A stretch of DNA of 8,928 nucleotides, taken from an uncultured Solirubrobacterales bacterium. GTDB taxonomy: Bacteria > Actinomycetota > Thermoleophilia > Solirubrobacterales > Solirubrobacteraceae. A program made the position numbers and the translations under genes. The DNA is taken from assembly GCA_903830015.1 (NCBI GenBank), contig CAIKSH010000043.1:1-8928 (forward strand), written 5' to 3'. Below are positions 1-5,798 of this stretch, piece after piece; position 1 is the stretch's first letter; every line of letters begins with the position of its first letter. Below the pieces are notes generated by a model. It was given only the letters and a program-made list of their open reading frames with translations. It did no database searches and was not told where the DNA came from.

Positions 1-669
1 AAGGTCAAGCAGCGGGTCGATCTCTGGCTGGGCCAGCATGTCAGCAAGCTGCTCGGGCCGCTGCAGCAGCTCGAAAAGGGCGAGGGGCTGGAAGGGGTGA
101 CGCGCGGCGTCGCCTTCCAGATCGCCGAGGATCTGGGCGTGCTCGATCGCGCCCGCGTCGCCAAGGAAGTCAAAGGCTTCTCGCAGGAAGATCGCGGCGC
201 GCTGCGCAAGCTCGGCGTGCGTTTTGGCGCCTATCACATCTATCTGCCGCTGCTGCTGAAGCCGGCCCCGCGCGCGCTCGCCGCGCTGCTCTGGGCCTTG
301 CACCATGGCGGCCTCGATACGGTGAAGGGTCTGGAGGAAGTGCCGCATCTCGCCGCTTCCGGCCGCACCTCCTTCGCCGCCGATCCGACGATCCATCGGG
401 GATTTTACCGCGCCGCCGGCTTCCGGGTTTGCGGCGACCGGGTGGTGCGCGTCGATATTCTTGAGCGTCTGGCCGATCTGATCCGGCCCGCCATCGCCTA
501 CCGGCCCGGCGTCACCGCCGGGGAAGCACCGGCCGGCGCGGCGGATGGCGAAGGTTTTGTGGTGACGGTGGCGATGACCTCGCTGACCGGCTGTTCGGGC
601 GAGGCCTTTTCCTCCATCCTGAAATCGCTCGGTTATGCGTCGACCCAGCGTCCGGGCCCGGCGAAGCTT
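1..669 (+). CDS. Suv3-like ATP-dependent RNA helicase, C-terminal fragment (Rhizobiales-like), truncated at both ends
   Basis: The frame is open from the first base, so the N-terminal helicase motor lies outside the window. The visible 220 or so codons match, from recalled resemblance, the C-terminal region of the Suv3-like (DExH, mitochondrial-type) helicases of Rhizobiales. Recognisable segments are RVDLWLGQHV near the start, VRFGAYHIYLPLLLKP around codons 75-90, HLAASGRTS, RVCGDRVVRVDILERLADLIRPA, and the terminal VAMTSLTGCSGEAFSSILKSLGY. Family members normally continue past that last segment into a Pro/Lys-rich and zinc-ribbon-like tail and then a stop. Here the homology fades at ST-QRPGPAKL and the same frame runs into antisense of an actinobacterial protease. 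No stop codon belongs to this gene. The real gene therefore appears cut at the AAGCTT at 664-669. Family call fairly sure; taxon inferred from memory only. Confidence 0.8.
664..669. other. Chimeric junction at a HindIII site (AAGCTT)
   Basis: Two unrelated genes of different bacterial phyla run into this palindrome from opposite sides, and both lack their 3' ends. On the + strand the site is read in frame as Lys-Leu of the helicase tail. On the - strand it is read in frame as Lys-Leu of the protease tail (ARRKL). Protein resemblance places the breakpoint somewhere in about 645-675, and the restriction site sits within that interval. The simplest inference is ligation of two HindIII fragments during library construction, or a misassembly at this point. 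Only one other AAGCTT is visible in the window, at 4362-4367. Confidence 0.7.
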
Positions 670-2061
670 GCGGCGGGCCGTGGAGGTGAACCTGACCGTC
701 ACGGCCTTGCGCTGCCCGGCCCGCACCGAGTAGCTGGCGTTTCCGACGGTGATCCTCGAACCGAGGCCGTAGCGGGCGGCCGCCTGGGGGGTGAGCTGGA
801 TCTTCAGCCGGCCCGAGCAGGAGCGCGAGCATCGGATGCTCTCGCGCACACCGGTGCGCAGCGCACCAGGCAGCCGGCGGCCGGAGGGGCGCCCGAAGCT
901 CGCCGGCGTGTCGATGCCGGGGAGTGCCTCGGCGGTGCGCGCCTCACTGCTTTCGCCGGCGCTGTTCTGGGCGCGGACCTCGATCGCGTAGCGGGTGGAG
1001 AGGTCCAGGTTGCTGAACGTGTAGGAGCGCGCCGAGGCGGCCGCGATCACCGGGCCGGCGCCGGTGGCGGGCAACGTGTTTATCCGGTAACCGGTGATCG
1101 CGCTGCCCCCGTCGCTGGCCGGCGCGTTCCACCGGACGGTCATCTGGCCCTGGAGAGGGCCGCGCTCGACCGTCGCGCTGGGGGCCGACGGCGTGCCGAT
1201 GGCCATCACGCTGGCGATCCACGAACGGAAGGCCGACAGGCGCCCGTAGACCCCGCGGTCCGAGGCGCCGGCGCAGTGCTCGTCGCCGAAGCTGACGTCG
1301 CCGGCCAGGACCGGCGCCCCGGCCGAGCCGATGATGGTGAGCGGGCCGCCGCTGTCGCCGAAGCAGGCGTTCGGCGAGCCGACGCCGGCGCAGATCATCT
1401 CCCCGGCTATGTAGGCCGAGCCGTAGGCGCTGGCACAGGAGAGGTCGGGCTGGACGGTGATCGCCGCCTGGCGAAGCTCGTCCGGGTAGCCGCCGGCGGG
1501 GCAGTCGGGCGGGCTCCCGACGGGGATCGCCGCACAACCCCAGCCGGCGACCCGGGCCGCCCGTCCGGCGGTCACGAGCGCATCGTCGCCGGGCGGGATG
1601 ATGGTCATCGTCGGCTGGTCGGAATCACGCGAGAGCTTCAGGAGGGCCACGTCGCTGCCGAATCGCGAGGGCGAGTAGCCCGGGTTGGGGACCACCTCGC
1701 TGACCCGGATCCGCTGGGCCGCGGAGACTTCGGTCAGCCGGAGCACCCCGACGGCCACGTCGATCGACGACGCCGGAGCGACGTTGCCGCCTTCGTCGAC
1801 GACGCAGTGGGCGGCGGTAAGGACCCAGCGGGAGGAGACGAGAGTCCCGCCGCAGAACTGGCCGGCCGCGGCGCTGGGCTGGCTGCTGGCGATGATCGCC
1901 GCGATCGAGGGCCACTCGCCGGCGACGGCGGGAGTGCCGCCGATGACGGTGGCCTTGGCATCCTTCCCGGCCGTGCCCGCGGCGCCGGCCGTGGCGGGGG
2001 CCAGCACGGAGGTCGCGGCGAGCGCGACAAGGACTGCGGAAAAGCACGCCGAACCCTTCAC
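664..2061 (-). CDS. Secreted S1-family (chymotrypsin-fold) serine protease with fibronectin-III domain, 3' end missing
   Basis: This is an extracellular serine endopeptidase. From a GTG at 2061 the protein has a Lys-Gly start and a hydrophobic signal peptide (residues 5-25, ending near ATAGAA). A short propeptide is followed by a mature-type N terminus, IGGT, at residue 40. The catalytic triad is complete: His85 in LTAAHC, Asp137 in SDVALL and Ser237 in FGDSGGP. A fibronectin-III domain spans about 291-385, with WNAPASDGGS and RYAIEVRAQNSAGESS. A basic tail follows, with Cys411 and Cys415 and the run SVRAGQRKAVTVRF, a pattern I associate with Solirubrobacterales exoproteins. The frame reaches AAGCTT after 466 codons without a stop, so the end is lost. 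The residue six before the serine is Asn231, not the Asp of trypsin. No convincing ribosome-binding site precedes the GTG; an in-frame TTG at 2076 is an alternative start. It is divergent from the gene at 2179. Confidence 0.88.
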
Positions 2062-2161
2062 TACCCTGCAAGACAACGGCGGGAGGCGAAAGTTACGGCT
2101 TTTTCCCGCCGGGGCCGGCCGGCCATCCGGGGGAGCCGGCGCGATCCGCAACTTCGTCCCG

Positions 2162-2167
2162 TAGCCT
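2162..2167 (+). promoter_or_regulatory. Possible -10 box (TAGCCT) for the gene at 2179
   Basis: TAGCCT fits the TANNNT pattern and lies 11 bp before the ATG at 2179. The same interval has no Shine-Dalgarno sequence. The spacing is longer than the 6-8 bp seen at four other genes here, so the mRNA would carry a leader of only a few bases. Weak call. The 117-bp divergent gap 2062-2178 shows nothing else I can name. Confidence 0.25.
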
Positions 2168-2178
2168 CGGTTATTCAC

Positions 2179-3102
2179 ATGATGCCCTTCGCACGAATCT
2201 TCACGACCATCCTCGTCGCCGGGGCGGTCGCCGCGCCGGTCGCCACTGCCGCGCCGCCGCAGATCGGCCTCGCCGACCAGAACGCCAGCGCCTACGACAA
2301 CCCGCTCTTCCTGCAGATGGGTATCAAGTACGGCCGGGTCACGATTCCGTGGGACGCCGCCCTGCGGGGAGGATTCCGCCGCAACGACGCCGACTCGGTG
2401 ATCAACGCCATGAAGGCTCACGGCATCGAGCCGCTCGCGGTGATCGGCTCGCGCAACAGCGGCAAGCCGACGCCTTCGACCTACAAGAAGGGCGTCACCG
2501 CCCTCATCAAGCGCTACCCGACGGTGCGCTACTGGGCGCCGTGGAACGAGGTCAACCTCACCGCGTCCACCCGGAGAGACCCCAAGAAGGTCGCCGGCTG
2601 GACCAAGACCCTGCGGGCGGCCTGCCGGAAGGCTCCGGCCCGCTGCACCGTCACCTCCCCGACGATGCTCGACGACGCCAGCATCGACTCGTGGTTCAAG
2701 AGCTACCTCCGGTATCTCCCCGCCAGCCAGCGCCCGAGGATCTGGCTGATGCACAACTACATGGACGCCAACCGGTTCCAGGTCCGCTACGGCAAGGGCT
2801 TCCTGCAGTCGGCCAAGGCCAAGCGCGCCCAGGTGTGGATCGTCGAGACCGGCGGCCTGATCAAGGGAACCGGGAAGAACGCCCGCAAGTGGAAGAAGGG
2901 CGAGACCCAGCAGGTGAAGGTCTTCGACTGGCTCACCGGTCCCCTGGCCCGCCGCTACCCGGTGATCACCCGCATCTACATCTACCAGTGGCAGGCCCCG
3001 GCCCGCGGTAACTGGGACAGCGGCATCGTCTCGCCTTCCGGCCAGCCCCGGCCGGTCTACCAGACGATGGTCAACTACCTGAAGGAGAATCCGGACCGCT
3101 GA
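2179..3102 (+). CDS. Secreted glycoside-hydrolase-like TIM-barrel protein
   Basis: The product has 307 residues. Residues 1-25 form a signal peptide: MMPFAR, then a hydrophobic core, ending VATAA before PPQIG. The mature part has the layout of clan-A glycoside hydrolases (GH5/GH39-like barrels). YGRVTIPWD near 51-59 is an early strand. WAPWNEVN at 119-126 supplies the likely acid/base Glu124. IWLMHNY at 188-194 follows. VWIVETGG at 219-226 supplies the likely nucleophile Glu223. IYIYQWQ at 267-272 is a late strand. Both glutamates are in the expected places, so an active enzyme is plausible, but the family and sugar substrate cannot be told. Two ATG codons are adjacent; 2179 is taken as the start and 2182 is equally possible. 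The reading frame is open far upstream, but that part is antisense of the protease and is not coding. The 3' end overlaps the opposing FUSC gene by 32 bp. Confidence 0.82.
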   Translation: MMPFARIFTTILVAGAVAAPVATAAPPQIGLADQNASAYDNPLFLQMGIKYGRVTIPWDAALRGGFRRNDADSVINAMKAHGIEPLAVIGSRNSGKPTPSTYKKGVTALIKRYPTVRYWAPWNEVNLTASTRRDPKKVAGWTKTLRAACRKAPARCTVTSPTMLDDASIDSWFKSYLRYLPASQRPRIWLMHNYMDANRFQVRYGKGFLQSAKAKRAQVWIVETGGLIKGTGKNARKWKKGETQQVKVFDWLTGPLARRYPVITRIYIYQWQAPARGNWDSGIVSPSGQPRPVYQTMVNYLKENPDR

Positions 3103-4204
3103 CCGCGGCCTCGGGCTTCCCGTCCCACCGGCGGTCCGGGAAGAGGATGTAGCCGACCAGCAGGGCGATCGCCGCCCCGATGAGGGTGTCGACGATCCGC
3201 AGCGCCGCCCAGTTGACGAACTGGTTCTGCGAGGCGCCGAAGATCGCCACGACCAGGAAGCTGATGCCGGCCGCGAAGACCGTGTAGCTGCGCTGCATCC
3301 ACACCAGCCCGGCACACAGGGTCAGCACGCCGAGCCCGATGATCGCTTCCGCGGGCAGGAACTGGCCGAGCCCGGCGACCAGGACCGCCCCGATCATCAC
3401 GCCGGCCGAGCGGCTGAGTGCCTTGTGCCAGCTGCTGGCCGGGTCGGGCTGCAGGACGATGAAGATCGTCAGCATGATCCAGAAGACGTCGTGGTTCTCG
3501 GTGGCGGCGTAAACCCCCATGGCGATGCCCAGCGCGATTCCCCGCCGCAGCGCGTAGCGAAAGGTCGCGTCCCGGAAGGTCATCGCGGCCCGCACCTGTT
3601 CGCGGACCGAGGGGGCCGGAGCCTGCGATTCCTGCGCGGCGCCGCCATCGTCTTCCCCGGCCGGCCCGTCGGCCGGCTCGCCCTTGATCGCCGTGATCGC
3701 GAGGATCGCACCGATGGCGATCGCGGCCGCGACCAGGCCGGCGAGGCCGAGCTCCGCCGCCTTGGCGACCGAGATCGAGCGGGCGATGCCGGTTGCCGCG
3801 GGGATCAGGTAGGCCATCGAGACCAGGATCCCCGCCACCGACAGGGCCTGGCCGGCGGTGCCGATGATCGTCCCGAGGAAGGCGACGAGGAACATCGAGA
3901 GCCCGGCGAGCACCGGCGTCTGGATCGTCGCCGTGGCCAGGATCAGCATCGCGAAGGTGGAGGCGCCGACGATCGCGGCCCCGCGCCAGAGCTTCTCCCT
4001 CGGGCTGGCGACCGCGGCGATCACGGTGAACATGGCAATCAGCGCGGCGCCGAGGCCGTTCTTGGCCTCGCCGATAAGCGCGGCGCCCCCGAACCCGAGC
4101 GCCATCACCGGGATGGCGATGGCGAGCAGTCGCCACTGGAGAGGAGCCTTTTCGGGCTGTGCCTCCCCGGGGGAGGGCTCGGCGGTGGCGGCGGCCGTGG
4201 TCAT
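3071..4204 (-). CDS. FUSC-family (FUSC_2-like) integral membrane protein
   Basis: The product has 377 residues and resembles fusaric-acid-resistance/aromatic-acid-efflux type membrane proteins (PF13515-like). A short polar N terminus (1-22) is followed by a first block of hydrophobic helices (about 25-170). An acidic, Gly/Ala-rich cytoplasmic linker (175-200) precedes a second block (about 218-355). The second block carries the diagnostic segments FWIMLTIFIVLQPDP (241-255), SRSAGVMIGAVLVAGLG (264-280) and RIVDTLIGAAIALLVGY (336-352). This duplicated helix-bundle plan is typical of the family. Many members work with a periplasmic adaptor in proteobacteria; none is encoded here, so the transported compound is unknown. 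The ATG at 4204 is supported by a TAGGGT box 7 bp upstream with no room for a Shine-Dalgarno sequence. It is divergent from the small protein gene at 4314 and convergent with the gene ending at 3102. Confidence 0.85.
   Translation of the reverse strand: MTTAAATAEPSPGEAQPEKAPLQWRLLAIAIPVMALGFGGAALIGEAKNGLGAALIAMFTVIAAVASPREKLWRGAAIVGASTFAMLILATATIQTPVLAGLSMFLVAFLGTIIGTAGQALSVAGILVSMAYLIPAATGIARSISVAKAAELGLAGLVAAAIAIGAILAITAIKGEPADGPAGEDDGGAAQESQAPAPSVREQVRAAMTFRDATFRYALRRGIALGIAMGVYAATENHDVFWIMLTIFIVLQPDPASSWHKALSRSAGVMIGAVLVAGLGQFLPAEAIIGLGVLTLCAGLVWMQRSYTVFAAGISFLVVAIFGASQNQFVNWAALRIVDTLIGAAIALLVGYILFPDRRWDGKPEAAVSGPDSPSGS
3091..3139. terminator. Inverted repeat at a convergent gene end, possible bidirectional terminator
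   Basis: CCGGACCGC at 3091-3099 and GCGGTCCGG at 3131-3139 are perfect 9-bp arms. The loop of 31 bases contains a small nested hairpin (CGGG-CTT-CCCG, 3112-3122). It spans the stop codon of the gene ending at 3102 and lies in the last codons of the opposing FUSC gene. There is no T-tract, so termination is an inference from position. Confidence 0.35.
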
Positions 4205-4211
4205 CGCGGGG

Positions 4212-4217
4212 ACCCTA
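4212..4217 (-). promoter_or_regulatory. Putative -10 box (TAGGGT) for a leaderless FUSC mRNA
   Basis: On the - strand TAGGGT is followed by exactly 7 bp and then the ATG of the FUSC gene at 4204. TANNNT placed 6-8 bp before the first transcribed base is the actinobacterial -10 pattern, so transcription would start at or beside the A of the ATG. The same hexamer and spacing recur at the HPP gene. No clear -35 element is visible. Confidence 0.55.
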
Positions 4218-4228
4218 AACCACGGTTT
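4217..4228. repeat. Short inverted repeat AAACC-N2-GGTTT, possible operator
   Basis: Perfect 5-bp arms with a 2-bp centre (AC) lie immediately upstream of the FUSC -10 box, sharing one base with it. They are in the 109-bp divergent gap between FUSC and the small Gly-rich protein gene, in a locally AT-richer stretch. A repressor bound here would cover the FUSC promoter. No regulator gene is adjacent, and a repeat this short can occur by chance. Confidence 0.3.
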
Positions 4229-4302
4229 CTAATCCCTCTCTCAGAAAGGCGCGGTTCCATACGGGATGCGAACTCGCGGAGGAGATGGCAAACCCCATCA
4301 GG

Positions 4303-4308
4303 AAAGGA
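4303..4308 (+). promoter_or_regulatory. Ribosome-binding site (AAAGGA) deciding the start at 4314
   Basis: AAAGGA lies 5 bp before the ATG at 4314. It favours that ATG over the in-frame ATG at 4266, which has no comparable site and would add a polar, non-conserved-looking extension of 16 residues. Confidence 0.6.
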
Positions 4309-4313
4309 CATCC

Positions 4314-4700
4314 ATGAGCACTCCCGCAAACCCCCAGGACCCTTCAGGAGCTCCCACCGAAAAGCTTCCCGAGGGCGACGGCGGCTCCGGCCGCCACGGG
4401 CTCTCCGAGCAGACGCAGAAGGCCCTCCTCGCCGTTACCGCCGGCCTGGCGCTGATTCTCAGCATCATCGCCCTGGTGCTGGCGATCTCCGCCGGTGACG
4501 GCCACCACGGCCGTGGTGACGGTGACGGCCCCGGCCGCGGCGGCCCGCGCATGGAGCATCGCGGCGGTGGCCCGATGATGGGCATCCCGCCCGGCGGCCC
4601 CCAGGGCGGCTATTACGACCAGGCTCCCGGGCAGCCAGGCGGCCAGGACGACGGCGGCCGCGACAACGGGGCCACCACCACGAGCCCGGACCGCAACTAG
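4314..4700 (+). CDS. Small single-pass membrane protein with Gly/Asp/His-rich tail, unknown function
   Basis: I do not recognise a family. The product has 128 residues in three parts. The N-terminal part is polar (1-35; PQDPSGAPTEKLPEGDGG and HGLSEQTQK) and has a Pro/Gly/Glu-rich composition. One strongly hydrophobic helix follows at about 36-60 (ALLAVTAGLALILSIIALVL). The remaining 68 residues are a low-complexity tail rich in Gly, Asp, Pro, Arg and His, with HHGRGDGDG, MEHRGGGPMMG, PPGGPQGGYYDQ and a Thr/Ser end. With the basic GRH/QK side before the helix, the tail could be outside the membrane, but topology is a guess. The His/Asp/Met content could bind metal, though such composition also arises simply in GC-rich DNA. 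It is divergent from FUSC and ends 4 bp from the convergent DUF1622 gene. Confidence 0.72.
   Translation: MSTPANPQDPSGAPTEKLPEGDGGSGRHGLSEQTQKALLAVTAGLALILSIIALVLAISAGDGHHGRGDGDGPGRGGPRMEHRGGGPMMGIPPGGPQGGYYDQAPGQPGGQDDGGRDNGATTTSPDRN
4503..4518. repeat. Perfect 16-bp palindrome inside the Gly-rich protein gene
   Basis: CACCACGG followed directly by CCGTGGTG is a perfect palindrome encoding part of the HHGRG stretch. It lies within a run of related GGTGACGG and GACGGCC units (about 4493-4530), so slippage-type expansion of Gly/Asp/His codons is a sufficient explanation. A DNA-binding role is possible but unsupported. Confidence 0.4.
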
Positions 4701-4704
4701 CCCG

Positions 4705-5106
4705 TCACGCGCCGTCCCCCGGCCCGGATTCCTTCCCGGCCGGGGGGCTCGTGGCTTTCTTGGACCCTTCGCGCCAGGGGAGCGATCCGGTTATCTCCAC
4801 GTCGAGGGAGAAGCTGAGGAAGGTCCGGATCAGCACGATGATCCCCAGGGTGATGGCGTTGTCGAGCGTCGGAGCCACCGCGACGGTGCGGATCAGGTCG
4901 GCGGCGATGAGGACCTCGAGGCCGAGCAGGATGCCCCGCCCGAGGAACGATCGGGTGTTGATGTAGATCTCCGAGGGGGTGGCCTTCCGCAGGAAGGCGG
5001 CGATGGCGCGCACCACTGAGAGCACCAGCGAGATGACCAGGATGGAGACGCCGATCCACTCGATCCAGCGGGCGAAGTCATCCATAAGGGCGACGCCGGT
5101 CTCCAC
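4705..5106 (-). CDS. DUF1622 family membrane protein
   Basis: The product has 133 residues and matches the DUF1622 family (PF07784) by its conserved core. YINTRSFLGRGILLGLEVLIAADLIRTV spans about 48-75. LGIIVLIRTFLSFSLDVEITGSLPW spans about 87-111. There are three hydrophobic segments at roughly 14-38, 56-75 and 84-101. The last twenty or so residues are a variable Lys/Pro/Gly tail. No biochemical role is established for the family to my knowledge. The GTG at 5106 is chosen because GGGAG lies 9 bp upstream (5116-5120). The in-frame ATG at 5085 is an alternative that would remove seven residues outside the conserved core. It lies 69 bp downstream of the HPP gene on the same strand and is probably co-transcribed with it. 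Confidence 0.88.
   Translation of the reverse strand: METGVALMDDFARWIEWIGVSILVISLVLSVVRAIAAFLRKATPSEIYINTRSFLGRGILLGLEVLIAADLIRTVAVAPTLDNAITLGIIVLIRTFLSFSLDVEITGSLPWREGSKKATSPPAGKESGPGDGA
4716..4746. terminator. GC-rich hairpin just after the Gly-rich protein gene
   Basis: CCCCCGGCC at 4716-4724 and GGCCGGGGG at 4738-4746 are perfect 9-bp arms with a 13-base loop. They lie 15 bp after the stop at 4700, where a terminator for the + transcript is expected. They also fall in the 3'-terminal codons of the opposing DUF1622 gene. There is no T-tract, so this would be the T-less type reported in actinobacteria or simply a GC-rich coincidence. Confidence 0.4.
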
Positions 5107-5175
5107 CCGCTCAATCTCCCATCGCGGGCGGACGGGAGCGCCGCGAGGGCCCCGGTGACCGGCCGCCGGCCGCGG

Positions 5176-5763
5176 TCAGCGGTCGCCGAAGTCGCGCTCT
5201 TCGAGCTCCGCGGCGCGGGGGGCATCGGCCCGCGACCAGAGCGGCATCGGCACCTTCCGCAGGCGGGCGAGCACCTGCGCGACGGCGACGACGATCAGCA
5301 CCGCGATCATGAGCGCCAGCCAGTCCTCGGGCTTGCGCAGGAGCCCGAGGGAGATGAGCAGGGCGGTGGCCACCGCCGGGATGTGGAGCACGCGAAAGGC
5401 GGTCAGCGAGATGAGGATGAGGGCCATGGCGAGCGTGACGGCGAAGAGGCGGTCGGTGCCCAGGTCGCTGATGTCCGGAGAGGCGTCTAGCAGGCCGAAC
5501 GCGAGCAGGGCGGCGGCCCCGGAGGCGATCGCCAGGCCGTGGCCGCAGAAGACGTTCCGCGGCTGGGCCTCCTGGGCGAGCGGGAAGGCGAAGAGGATGA
5601 AGATCGTCGGGCCGATGGGGGGCACCACGAGCGGCTTCTTCACCAGGGTGGCCAGCACCCCGAGTACGAGCACCATCAGCGTGCCGGTGACCACCACGAA
5701 GACCGCCGGGGAGCGCAGCTGGGTGCTGATGTCTTCGATGTTCTGGGGGATTCGGGGGCGCAC
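5176..5763 (-). CDS. HPP-family integral membrane protein
   Basis: The product has 195 residues and belongs to the HPP family (PF04982). Its diagnostic segments are VVPPIGPTIFILF (about 46-58), LAQEAQPRNVFCGHGLAIASG (62-82) and LHIPAVATALLIS (126-138). The family's usual HPP tripeptide is HIP here. Four hydrophobic helices are visible at about 20-42, 72-92, 106-124 and 148-168, with a charged C-terminal tail. Some plant and cyanobacterial HPP proteins carry nitrite; whether this one does is unknown. The GTG at 5763 is supported by a TAGGGT box 7 bp upstream on the same strand. The gene heads a probable two-gene operon with DUF1622 and is divergent from the MFS gene across only 35 bp. Confidence 0.85.
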   Translation of the reverse strand: MRPRIPQNIEDISTQLRSPAVFVVVTGTLMVLVLGVLATLVKKPLVVPPIGPTIFILFAFPLAQEAQPRNVFCGHGLAIASGAAALLAFGLLDASPDISDLGTDRLFAVTLAMALILISLTAFRVLHIPAVATALLISLGLLRKPEDWLALMIAVLIVVAVAQVLARLRKVPMPLWSRADAPRAAELEERDFGDR

Positions 5764-5770
5764 CGCGCCA

Positions 5771-5776
5771 ACCCTA
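5771..5776 (-). promoter_or_regulatory. Putative -10 box (TAGGGT) for the leaderless HPP-DUF1622 mRNA
   Basis: TAGGGT on the - strand, then 7 bp, then the GTG at 5763. The hexamer, the preceding T and the spacing are the same as at the FUSC gene. No Shine-Dalgarno sequence fits in the gap. No recognisable -35 is seen. Confidence 0.55.
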
Positions 5777-5784
5777 ACGGCGGG

Positions 5785-5790
5785 TAGCGT
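5785..5790 (+). promoter_or_regulatory. Putative -10 box (TAGCGT) for a leaderless MFS mRNA
   Basis: TAGCGT, then 8 bp (CTTCTCCC), then the GTG at 5799. The gap contains no purine-rich ribosome-binding site, which supports leaderless initiation. The box is 8 bp away from the oppositely oriented HPP box. Confidence 0.5.
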
Positions 5791-5798
5791 CTTCTCCC

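Noticed and set aside
944..1537. A - strand frame of 197 codons within the protease locus
   Set aside because: It is out of frame with the protease. The protease frame carries the triad, GDSGGP and fibronectin-III segments.
1..2061. Natural horizontal transfer as the reason for the phylum switch
   Set aside because: There is no integrase, transposase, tRNA or direct repeat at the join, and the break coincides with a restriction site that truncates both genes. Transfer is not excluded but is less simple than a chimera.
4266..4313. Upstream ATG at 4266 as the start of the small Gly-rich protein
   Set aside because: It has no ribosome-binding site, and the added residues are polar and unconvincing. 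The ATG at 4314 has AAAGGA 5 bp upstream.
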